A DNA stretch of 64,000 nt from Methylomonas fluvii (GTDB taxonomy: Bacteria > Pseudomonadota > Gammaproteobacteria > Methylococcales > Methylomonadaceae), in assembly GCF_014850975.1 (NCBI RefSeq), contig NZ_JACXST010000003.1, forward strand, positions 1,488,001-1,552,000, read 5' to 3'. The notes under the pieces were generated by a model that did no database searches, was not told the DNA's origin, and worked only from the letters and a program-made list of their open reading frames with translations. The position numbers and the translations under genes are program-made. Position 1 is the first letter of the stretch. Each line of letters opens with the position of its first letter. Below are positions 27,289 to 34,731 of this stretch, piece after piece.

Positions 27289-28446
27289 ATGGAAAACACT
27301 CAAAACGATAGCCCAGGGTTAAGCCTGAAAAACCGGATATTGCTCGGCCGTATCATTGGCATAGCCATCGTGCTGGGCGCGGTGGCGACCGGTTCGCTGG
27401 TTTGGCATATCAATTATCAATATCCGCGCACCAACGATGCGATGGTGCGCGCCAACATCGTCGGCATCGCCCCGGAAGTCAGCGGCCGCATCGTAGAACT
27501 GCATGTACAAGACAATCAGTACGTCAAACAAGGCGACTTGCTGTATGTGATTAACCCGCAACCGTATCAAGCCAGACTGGACAAGGCCAAGGCCGAATTA
27601 CTGCTGGCGGAAAAAGAGGTGGATTCCCGGCGTGCCTCCAGCGGTTCCGCCGAAATGGCCATCGAACGCCTGGAGCATCAGCGCGCTGCCGCCAATGCCG
27701 AAGTGAAAAAAATCGAGGCGGAAGACGAATATCTGCATAACTATCTGGAACGCCTGGAACCTTTGGCCGACAAGCAATATGTCACCACCGACCAGCTCAA
27801 ACAGGCGCGCTCCCGCTATGCCGCCTCGCGCGCCGAATTGGCGGATGCGAAAGCCAAAGAACTGTCGGCTCGCAGTGCCATCGAGGAAGCCAAAAGCGAT
27901 AGCCGGCGGGCGGTATCGTTAATCGCCCAAGTCGGCGACGTCAATGCCCGCATCGAAGCGGCTAGAGCCATGGTCACCGCCGCCGAACTCGATCTGGAAT
28001 ACTGTTATGTGCGCGCGCCGTTTAATGCCTACGTCACCAATTTGAATACCCGCGAAGGCGAATACGCCAAGGCCGGCGCGCAAATGTTCGCTTTGGTCGA
28101 TGACCGCCAGTGGTATGTGATCGCCGACTTCAAGGAAACTTATTTACAGTCGATCAAACCCGGCCAGGAAGCCGAGGTGTTTCTGGTTGCTTATCCGAGC
28201 AAGCGCTTTCGCGGCGTGGTGACCGGGATCGGCTGGGCCAACTCACCCGACAATATCAAACAGCATGGCGTGTTGCCGGAAGTGGATCGCACGCTGAACT
28301 GGGTCATTCTGGCTTCGCGTTTTCCGGTAAGAATCGAGGTTAAAGAGCACGACCCCGAGCATCCGTTGCGCATGGGTATGACCGCGTTTGTCACGGTACT
28401 GAAAGCCACTGCCGACGCAGCCGGTGCAGCTCTGCCGCCGTCATGA
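27289..28446 (+). CDS. HlyD/EmrA-type membrane fusion protein (MdtN-like)
   Basis: A 385-residue periplasmic adaptor. One N-terminal TM helix (IGIAIVLGAVATGSLVWHI), then the biotinyl-lipoyl motif IAPEVSGRIVELHVQDNQYVKQGD, a long alpha-hairpin coiled coil (residues about 95-220), the second lipoyl half RAPFNAYVTNLNTREGEYA and a beta-barrel. It links an inner-membrane pump to the TolC-like protein. It overlaps the FUSC gene by four bases (ATGA), which marks them as an operon and points to the MdtN/MdtO or AaeA/AaeB type of system. Confidence 0.9.
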   Translation: MENTQNDSPGLSLKNRILLGRIIGIAIVLGAVATGSLVWHINYQYPRTNDAMVRANIVGIAPEVSGRIVELHVQDNQYVKQGDLLYVINPQPYQARLDKAKAELLLAEKEVDSRRASSGSAEMAIERLEHQRAAANAEVKKIEAEDEYLHNYLERLEPLADKQYVTTDQLKQARSRYAASRAELADAKAKELSARSAIEEAKSDSRRAVSLIAQVGDVNARIEAARAMVTAAELDLEYCYVRAPFNAYVTNLNTREGEYAKAGAQMFALVDDRQWYVIADFKETYLQSIKPGQEAEVFLVAYPSKRFRGVVTGIGWANSPDNIKQHGVLPEVDRTLNWVILASRFPVRIEVKEHDPEHPLRMGMTAFVTVLKATADAAGAALPPS

Positions 28447-30716
28447 CCCGTGGCGACAGCCAGCCAGTTTCAAGCGCGCAGCCAAAATCCAGCCGGCTTT
28501 GGTTTGGCACCAGCCTGGGGCAATTCCTCACTGCCGAACTCAAAGATACACCGGCGCGTCGCGTCGCCGCTCTGCGCTTATTCGTCGTCACACTGACGAT
28601 CGCACTTGTTAGCCAAACCTTGCACATCCCGCCGCTGGGGGCGATTTCCATCCTGATTTGCCTAAGCTACGACGCTTACGCCAACGCCGGCCAATCCCTG
28701 GCATTTGGAATACGCCAGCTCGGCTACCTGATGGTTACGACCTTGGCATCGGTATTGACGCTGATGCTAGCCGGCAACGACCCTTGGTTATTGTTGCCGC
28801 TGTCGTTCGTTATCTTGGCTTTATCGCTGTTTCACGCCCGGCTGATCGCCTGGCCCACCGGCATTGCGTTATGGTTTTCGGTGGCGGTGCTGTACAGCCC
28901 CAGCACGCCGGATGAAAACATTTACCATGCCTTATGGAACATCCCGATCATTGGCGTATTGGCGCTGGGAACCTGGACGGTCGTGCATCTGACTATCAAA
29001 CCGCAAGATCCTCTTAAGTTGTTAAAAGCCGAGATTGCCACGCAGCTGGCGGCGGTGGAATACATCTTCAGCGCCCGCCTGGCCGATGCCGGCGCCTATA
29101 GCCCCAGACCTGACACCGCCATGCATGCCGCTGCCGGCAACCTCGGCAAGCTTTTGGGTTTGCTGGCGAATGCCGAATTGATCCACCCCGGATTGCACCA
29201 ACGCCATCAAACTTACCGGGCACTTCTGCTGGAAATCGACGGTCTGCGGCAGTTGGCGGATTGGCTGAATCAGGTATTGGCCGCGGAATATCGAGCCCAG
29301 CCACTGACGCCGGAAAAACTAAATGTTTATCAGGCCTTGCAAAGCGCCTGCGATAACTTGCGGCAAGGTCTGGCGGAATCACGTGATGTGTCCGCAGACG
29401 TCACGGGCTTGTTAAGCGAGGAGGTATTGCAAGGTTATGCCCGGGAGTCGAATCCGTCGCTGTTAACCGCCTTGTGGCGGGCCTTGCAACGCATTGCCGG
29501 TTTGACGCAGGCTTTATATCAACCTGTAGATGCTGCGGGCACTAGCGACATCGACCAGCAATCCGACGATAAGCCTGAACATGGCTGGCTGCCGGCCTGG
29601 TTGGGTTACGCGTTTTGGGCAAGCCATGCCGACAGCGTGCAATTTGGCATTAAATTCTCGTTGGGCGCGATCCTGTGCATGCTGATCGTGGAAAGCCTGG
29701 GCTGGCCGGACATCAACACCGCCATTCCCACCTGTCTGGTCGCGGCGCAAACCAGTCTCGGCGCCGACTATCGGCTCTCGCTGTTGCGGGTGACGGGTGC
29801 CGCCGTCGGCGGCATCTGCGCTTATTTTTATGTATTGATCTTCCAATCTCAGCTCGATACCGTGGTCGGCTTTGCCTTCGCCACAGCGCCTTTCTGGGCA
29901 TTGGCGGCCTGGATCACCGCCGGCAGCGAACGCATCGCCTACCTGGGCCGGCAACTGGGGTTTTCGTTTGCGTTGTTTGTGCTGCACGATTTCGGTCAAG
30001 TCACCGATCTGTATCTGCCGCGCGACCGGGTCATCGGCATTTTGCTGGGACTGATCGTAATGGGTGTTATCGATTATGCGCTGTGGCCGCGGCGCTCGAC
30101 AGTGCTGGCCCGCCATCACAGCATTGCGGCGTTGCGCACCCTTGCCAATTTCACCAGCCGCTTACCCGATGTCAGTCAGCTATTTACTTACACCTTACCC
30201 TTACGGCTATCGGCGGAAAAACAGCTGGCCGCCGCGCAAGACTTATTGGCGCATGCAGTATTGGAACCGGATGCGCGCCTGGCCGAAAAAGTGCATGAAC
30301 GGGCAGCATTACGGGCTATTGTCAGAGACGCCGGCCATTTATCCGGCTTGTTGCAGGTCCGCAAACGCTATCGCTTACTCAGCGGCCAGCGCTTCAGCCA
30401 TTTTCCCGACGAATTACAACAGCTCAGCCGGGCATTCGATACCGCGCTGGCTGATGCCATCGAGCATGCCGCCGAGCTTTTGCAGAGCAAGCAACCGGGC
30501 AAGCGGGTTGAGCTTGCCAAACATCAAACACGTCTGCATCAAAGCTATATCGATCATCATGGGATAGACAGCTTGGCCGACGATTTGGCGATGGAATGGG
30601 AGCTGCGCTTTATGTTGGACCAGCAAATCGTCGAGCTGATGGCGCACATCGAAACAACCGCGCTGGCTGCCATATCAACTCCACAAAAATCCGCTCGAGA
30701 TATTGATTTGCACTAA
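28443..30716 (+). CDS. FUSC-family efflux transporter (MdtO/AaeB-like)
   Basis: A 757-residue inner-membrane protein. Two clusters of hydrophobic helices are seen, about residues 38-185 and 400-545, each followed by a long cytoplasmic helical part, which is the FUSC/AaeB layout. The second cluster starts near SVQFGIKFSLGAILCMLIVE and contains LPRDRVIGILLGLIVMGVIDY. Family members export aromatic acids or similar compounds with an HlyD adaptor. The genes tolC-like, marR, ytcA, mdtN-like and this form one complete tripartite pump. The substrate cannot be read from the sequence. Confidence 0.9.
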   Translation: MTRGDSQPVSSAQPKSSRLWFGTSLGQFLTAELKDTPARRVAALRLFVVTLTIALVSQTLHIPPLGAISILICLSYDAYANAGQSLAFGIRQLGYLMVTTLASVLTLMLAGNDPWLLLPLSFVILALSLFHARLIAWPTGIALWFSVAVLYSPSTPDENIYHALWNIPIIGVLALGTWTVVHLTIKPQDPLKLLKAEIATQLAAVEYIFSARLADAGAYSPRPDTAMHAAAGNLGKLLGLLANAELIHPGLHQRHQTYRALLLEIDGLRQLADWLNQVLAAEYRAQPLTPEKLNVYQALQSACDNLRQGLAESRDVSADVTGLLSEEVLQGYARESNPSLLTALWRALQRIAGLTQALYQPVDAAGTSDIDQQSDDKPEHGWLPAWLGYAFWASHADSVQFGIKFSLGAILCMLIVESLGWPDINTAIPTCLVAAQTSLGADYRLSLLRVTGAAVGGICAYFYVLIFQSQLDTVVGFAFATAPFWALAAWITAGSERIAYLGRQLGFSFALFVLHDFGQVTDLYLPRDRVIGILLGLIVMGVIDYALWPRRSTVLARHHSIAALRTLANFTSRLPDVSQLFTYTLPLRLSAEKQLAAAQDLLAHAVLEPDARLAEKVHERAALRAIVRDAGHLSGLLQVRKRYRLLSGQRFSHFPDELQQLSRAFDTALADAIEHAAELLQSKQPGKRVELAKHQTRLHQSYIDHHGIDSLADDLAMEWELRFMLDQQIVELMAHIETTALAAISTPQKSARDIDLH

Positions 30717-30775
30717 GACCAGGCAACTACAGCTGTATCCACATGCAATAAGCAGCACCGACATACGCCAAGTAG

Positions 30776-30872
30776 CTAAAAAATATTCATCTGAAAATCC
30801 AGAGTTCGTTCCGCTAACCAGACCAAAGCCACGGAGACGATGGATGCCGAACCGGTTTTCATCACCAGTACC
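30776..30872 (-). pseudogene. Remnant: 3' end of a HupE/UreJ gene (direct repeat, left copy)
   Basis: 30778-30872 matches 34734-34828, the end of the intact HupE/UreJ gene, at 93 of 95 positions. Both differences are silent in the HupE frame (Thr ACT/ACG, Leu CTG/TTG), and the stop codon is kept but changed (TAG here, TGA in the intact gene). It thus looks like the last 32 codons of a once-functional homologue, cut off by the repeat that starts at 30873. Confidence 0.85.
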
Positions 30873-30874
30873 TT

Positions 30875-30954
30875 AGGTTGGGTTAGCTCAATAGAGCGTA
30901 ACCCAACAATCGGAGGCCAACGTGTTGGGTTACGGCTAGCGCCTAACCCAACCT
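30875..30954. repeat. Nested palindromic repeat (TAACCCAAC type)
   Basis: Outer arms AGGTTGGGTTAG / CTAACCCAACCT and inner arms GCGTAACCCAAC / GTTGGGTTACGG can form two alternative stems. It abuts the HupE remnant. This kind of repeat is widespread in bacterial genomes. Confidence 0.75.
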
Positions 30955-30966
30955 ACCGGGCTGCGA

Positions 30967-31067
30967 AACATAACGACCAAAGTAAGCCGACCAGCGCGTG
31001 GCACGACGCTTGAGACAACCCACGACGCCGGCCGCGCTGGGTCGGCTTGAGCTCCTCGCTAGGTGTT
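30967..31067 (-). repeat. attC-like integron recombination site 1
   Basis: On the minus strand: R''-like ACCTAGC, L'' AAGCCGACCCAGCGCG, a variable terminal part, L' CGCGCTGGTCGGCTT and R' GTTATGT. L'' and L' pair perfectly except for one extra C in L'', the unpaired (extrahelical) base that marks attC strand polarity. R' and R'' each differ by one base from GTTRRRY/RYYYAAC. The stop codon of the cassette gene lies inside R'', as usual for cassettes. Confidence 0.72.
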
Positions 31068-31430
31068 CTGCTCCTTGATGTTGATATTACTTATGGCAAC
31101 CGTCCATCCCGTGATGGCGTCGTAGTGGCCGCCAAGCGTCTGACTATAGAGCGTTTGCGTTCCGATTACCGGAATGTCTACCGTAATCGCAATGTGCATC
31201 GATATGTAATTTGGACTCTTGTTGAACTGGCTAACAATGACTGCCACTCGGGGTGAATCATTGACGACCTTTGTTATGTCGCCATTGATTTCTATAGGCC
31301 CTCCTTGAACATGGCCGCTTTTCACGCCACTAAAGACTGAGTCGTAACTTACCCCTATCTTGCCATTACCCATGTTCAGCAGTGTTAACGTTGTAGTAAC
31401 ACTCTCTGTTAGGCGCCATTTACCGTAATT

Positions 31431-32949
31431 AGTCGCCCCTGAAAAGCCACAAATTCACGGCTAAAGCATTGAAACACAATAAATAATTGAAGAAAAAGAC
31501 GGGCAATAATTGCAAGAAATTAGTAAAATAGATATTAATTTCTTGCAAATTTTTATCGAAAATGAAGCCAAAATCCCAAGAAAGTAGCGGCCAAATCGAT
31601 CTATTCAACACACCACTGGCCGACCTGTTGAATCCGAAGCATGAGCTTTACCAACTGGCAAATTTGATCGATTGGAAAGTACTGGATGATGCGTTCGGTG
31701 AATTTTTTACCGAGAACCAAGGCGCTCCGGCGTTGCCAACGCGTCTTATTGCCGGGCTTCATTACCTCAAACATGCGTTTGCACGCTCGGACGAAGCGGT
31801 CGTGGCACAGTGGCTTGAAAATCCCTATTGGCAATATTTTTGTGGCGAAGAGTATTTCCAACACCAGATACCTTGCCACCCCACGTCACTGACCTATTGG
31901 CGAAAACGGATCGGAGAAGAAGGTTGCGAGTGGATGTTATCGGTGACGATCCAGGCTGGCGTAGCCAGCAAGACCGTGAAGAAACAGGATTTTGAATCGG
32001 TGACGGTTGATAGCACGGTGCAAGAGAAAGCCATCACGTATCCGACCGATGGAAAATTGTATGAACGCTGTCGCCAGCACATGGTACGTCTGGCTGAGCA
32101 GCATGAGATTACACTACGGCAGAACTACAACCGCAAAGCCCCCTATTTGCTGATGATGGCGAACCGGTACAGTCATGCCAAGCAAATGAAGCGCAAACGC
32201 AAAATGCTCAAACAGCTCAAAACTTTGGTGGGTCGGGTTTACCGAGATATCGAGCGCCAATTGACGGATCAATCCGATGCAGTCAAATTGGCTTTTAAAG
32301 AGACGCTAGAGAAAACCCAACGGATTTTGAACCAACAACCCCAGGATAAAAACAAGCTGTACAGTTTCCACGCCACGGAAGTCGAATGCATTTCCAAAGG
32401 CAAAGTCCACAAGAAGTATGAATTCGGCGTCAAAGTGGGCATCACCGTCACCAACAAAAGTAATTTTGTGCTCGGCGCCCGCAGCTTTTCCGGTAATCCC
32501 TACGATGGACACACCCTGGAATCGTGTCTGGAACAGGCGGAGATTCTAAGCGGTACACGCGCAAAAGAAGCTTTTGTGGATTTAGGATACCGTGGTGTCG
32601 AGGTCCCGAACGTGACCATTTACAAAGCCCGGCAAAAGAGAGGAATAAACACCCGGCGACTCAAACGCGCCCTCAAACGCCGCAATGCCATCGAACCCGT
32701 CATCGGGCACCTCAAAAACGACGGATTGCTGGGCCGCAATTACCTGAAAGGCGAACTGGGCGATGCCATGCATGCCATCTTATGCGGTGCTGGCCACAAT
32801 ATCCGTATGATCCTCAGGCAGTTGAGGATTTTTTTGCCTCATTTTTGGAGACCGCCATGTCGGATTTTGGCGCGGCCATTGAGCGCGCCGTTTTTATTGT
32901 CGGCCTGAATGCTGGTGTTCGGAAAATATCGGCTTTTTCAGGGACGACT
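31431..32949 (+). mobile_element. IS5-family insertion sequence (1519 bp)
   Basis: Terminal inverted repeats AGTCGCCCCTGAAAAGCC (left) and GGCTTTTTCAGGGACGACT (right) are imperfectly complementary. They are flanked by AATT on both sides (31427-31430 and 32950-32953), a 4-bp target duplication that is confirmed by exact restoration of the interrupted gene. One transposase gene fills the element, which looks intact and recent. Confidence 0.9.
31562..32908 (+). CDS. IS5-family transposase
   Basis: A 448-residue DDE transposase. The DNA-binding N-terminal DUF772-like part is LFNTPLADLLNPKHELYQLA...PALPTRLIAGLHYLKHAF. The catalytic core has Asp in VTVDSTVQEKAI, Asp in FVDLGYRGVE and Glu in AIEPVIGHLKND. 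It reads left to right inside the element, opposite to the cassette gene it interrupts. The last 20 residues are Arg/Pro-rich and may be a read-on tail. No frameshift is seen, so it is probably active. Confidence 0.93.
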   Translation: MKPKSQESSGQIDLFNTPLADLLNPKHELYQLANLIDWKVLDDAFGEFFTENQGAPALPTRLIAGLHYLKHAFARSDEAVVAQWLENPYWQYFCGEEYFQHQIPCHPTSLTYWRKRIGEEGCEWMLSVTIQAGVASKTVKKQDFESVTVDSTVQEKAITYPTDGKLYERCRQHMVRLAEQHEITLRQNYNRKAPYLLMMANRYSHAKQMKRKRKMLKQLKTLVGRVYRDIERQLTDQSDAVKLAFKETLEKTQRILNQQPQDKNKLYSFHATEVECISKGKVHKKYEFGVKVGITVTNKSNFVLGARSFSGNPYDGHTLESCLEQAEILSGTRAKEAFVDLGYRGVEVPNVTIYKARQKRGINTRRLKRALKRRNAIEPVIGHLKNDGLLGRNYLKGELGDAMHAILCGAGHNIRMILRQLRIFLPHFWRPPCRILARPLSAPFLLSA

Positions 32950-33092
32950 AATTATGCGACTCTGATTTTCTATCGATTACCGTGTATGACATACCGTTCT
33001 CCTAAGACTATGGGTTTTCCTACTCGTAAGGCTTTTCGGAAACCGCCCTGTTTTTTTCAGTGGTAACCAGCTCCACTTGGCGCTAATCTCCT

Positions 33093-33159
33093 GCGCCCTA
33101 ACAGAAAGCTGAGCTGCGGAGCGAAGCGGAGTCAGCTCGAGCTTTTAGTTGATGTGCGC
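33093..33159 (-). repeat. attC-like integron recombination site 2
   Basis: On the minus strand: arm AAAGCTCGAGCTG and arm CAGCTCAGCTTT pair apart from one extra C in the first arm, again an extrahelical base on the L'' side. R' is GTTAGGG (one mismatch to GTTRRRY); R'' (TCAAC) is weaker. GCGC ends extend the pairing. A 60-residue ORF (33145-33327) ends in the R'' region. It has the same orientation as site 1, about 600 bp away once the IS is removed, a normal cassette length. Confidence 0.62.
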
Positions 33160-33188
33160 CATGATGCGCATGACCACACTTGAAAATG

Positions 33189-33300
33189 AGGCGAAAAAAA
33201 ATTCAAAATTTGAAGTACGTAACCGCTTTTTGGTATCCGCTTTAACAAAGTTAAGCGCGTACCAAAAAGCGGTTACGCTCAAAACCATTTTTTTTCGCCT
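33189..33300. repeat. 112-bp palindromic (MITE-like) element
   Basis: The ends AGGCGAAAAAAAA / TTTTTTTTCGCCT and inner arms GTAACCGCTTTTTGGTA / TACCAAAAAGCGGTTAC form a long hairpin with a further CGCTTTAAC/GTTAAGCG stem near the centre. It has no coding capacity except a chance 60-residue minus-strand ORF. It lies just upstream (minus sense) of attC-like site 2. Confidence 0.8.
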
Positions 33301-33664
33301 TTGTCTAATTTTTGCCATGAGATTCATGTCGTCGAATCAACAAGTTATTAAGCTGATAACGGTATATCAACCACGAAACTTGGGTTGCAACAATTAATTC
33401 GTGAACTACAAGGATTTTTCCCTTCTGTATATCATCCAAACTGCGTTAAAAATCGGTTTTGGAGATTGTTATGTTGCCCGTTCCCGCATCCCTTAGTCAG
33501 CCCGCGTAGCGCCGAATAGCGAAGCGTATTCGGAAGAACAAACTTCTTCGTGCGACTAAACTCCACTAATCACACCCACCGTTCTACAACGGCAACTTAA
33601 GAATATCAGCGCACGTAAACCGCCACATCTACCAACTGATAGACAAACCCCCTCACCCCTACCC
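33301..33664. other. Intergenic region with a small palindromic repeat
   Basis: No gene is seen. A hairpin CCGAATA / TATTCGG (33512-33533) is flanked by TTAGTC (33493) and GACTAA (33554-33559), giving a 67-bp imperfect palindrome that may be a REP or IS remnant. Confidence 0.55.
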
Positions 33665-34306
33665 CTACGTAAACAAATAAATCAATCGCAACAAATCCGC
33701 CTGCCTTCTCGTCCCAGTTTTCCCTAACACCCCATGCAATTGGCTACGCGCGGTACCGGTGGTGATATTCCACTGAGCACTGTATTCAGTCAGGGTCAAT
33801 CCTTCCACCAGACTTTTACACAAGCGGATTTCGGCACGGGTCAAGGCATATTGGCGTATGAACTGCTGCCATTTCAGGGATTGAAAATGACAGAAATAAT
33901 GCAGCTTAAGCAGGTAGCGGGCGGCATGGGGAATGCTGGTGGCGGGCTTGGGTAATTGATGGCAGCTCAGCAGGATTCTTTGCGATTCCTGGTCATTTTC
34001 CAGCAAGAGACAAAGTGGCTCGGTGTGATGAGCTTTGCCAGTGCCGAAGCTTTCCAGTTTGGCGGCGTGTTGGGGGTTGAGTAGTTTAAATCCCGGCGAC
34101 AGCGCAAACAGCGTGGGGTGTTGTTTGATGATGCCGGTGGCTTGTGGCGATATATAAATCAGTTGTTTTTGGCTATCCAGTAATAGTTCATTTTCATCCC
34201 AGCTTTGCAGGCAATGATGGCAATGCGGGGTGGAAAAGGTCTTGTAAAGATCGTCCTCGACGCGATCTGATTCTCTTCGTCTTAATTGTCCTCTGCGCTC
34301 TAGCAT
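33665..34306 (-). CDS. LuxR-type helix-turn-helix regulator
   Basis: A 213-residue protein. The C-terminal 65 residues form a LuxR-like helix-turn-helix (ALTRAEIRLCKSLVEGLTLTEY...ITTGTARSQLHGVLGKTGTRRQADLLRL). The N-terminal part (about residues 30-140) looks like a PAS-like sensor (ELLLDSQKQLIYISPQATGII) with two cysteines in HCHHCL. It resembles GerE-type regulators that follow a sensory domain rather than a receiver. AAGGAG precedes ATG 34306, chosen over an in-frame start 24 bases upstream. The target is unknown; it converges on the accessory region. Confidence 0.8.
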   Translation of the reverse strand: MLERRGQLRRRESDRVEDDLYKTFSTPHCHHCLQSWDENELLLDSQKQLIYISPQATGIIKQHPTLFALSPGFKLLNPQHAAKLESFGTGKAHHTEPLCLLLENDQESQRILLSCHQLPKPATSIPHAARYLLKLHYFCHFQSLKWQQFIRQYALTRAEIRLCKSLVEGLTLTEYSAQWNITTGTARSQLHGVLGKTGTRRQADLLRLIYLFT

Positions 34307-34731
34307 GGCTTGACTCTCCTTAGTGCACAAAATCAGTCTCCACTAAGTATAGAAGGTCGACGACAATGTGCCGGCTGATTTAACTAAGTCCTTTGATATT
34401 GGCGACCCGATGTCCTCACTCAGCTCAAAAATATCGCCGCGCAGGCTTGGTATGCCACCCATTTAATCCGGTAGTTTGAATTCAGTGTTCCGAATCCTGC
34501 GTGCGCTGTCATGACGAGAGCAACTTATTCAAGGGGCAATTTATTAGCCCACGCCGTTAGGTTAAGGGTTCCGCCATTTCGCAAAAGCACCCAAGCCGGT
34601 CAACTGGGATAATGGGGAGCTGTTTGAAAAATCTCCACCGGCCCGGCCTTTTCCGAAGAGGAAATGACAATAACCACGTTTTACCCCAGAGTATCTGGTG
34701 AATATCCGGCGGAATGATGTAAACGAGTTGT
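34307..34731. other. Intergenic region, no gene seen
   Basis: About 425 bp between the LuxR-type regulator and the 3' end of the HupE gene. No ORF with a ribosome site, no clear hairpin or repeat was found. It should contain the regulator's promoter. Confidence 0.5.

Larger units (their letters stand above)
31059..32992 (-). pseudogene. Integron-cassette gene split by an IS5-family element
   Basis: The 5' part starts with ATG at 32992 behind GGAGAACGGT and reads MSYTVIDRKSESHN up to the IS at 32950. The 3' part runs from 31426 to the TAG at 31059. Removing the IS (31431-32949) and one AATT copy gives an uninterrupted 411-base frame for a 136-residue protein, crossing the junction as ...SHNYGKWRLTESV.... 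The product is predicted beta-rich, has no signal peptide or known domain, and its stop lies in attC-like site 1. An ATG at 31373 could still produce a 104-residue C-terminal fragment. Confidence 0.82.

Noticed and set aside
29514..30119. 201-aa minus-strand ORF within the FUSC gene
   Set aside because: Antisense shadow of a strongly recognised membrane protein.
31404..31412. GTTAGGC core as a third attC R' box
   Set aside because: It lies inside the rebuilt cassette gene (codons for R-L-T), has no paired L boxes, and is thus a chance match.
33145..33327. 60-aa minus-strand ORF ending at attC-like site 2
   Set aside because: Its position before an attC is cassette-like, but it consists largely of the palindromic element, and no ribosome site is seen.
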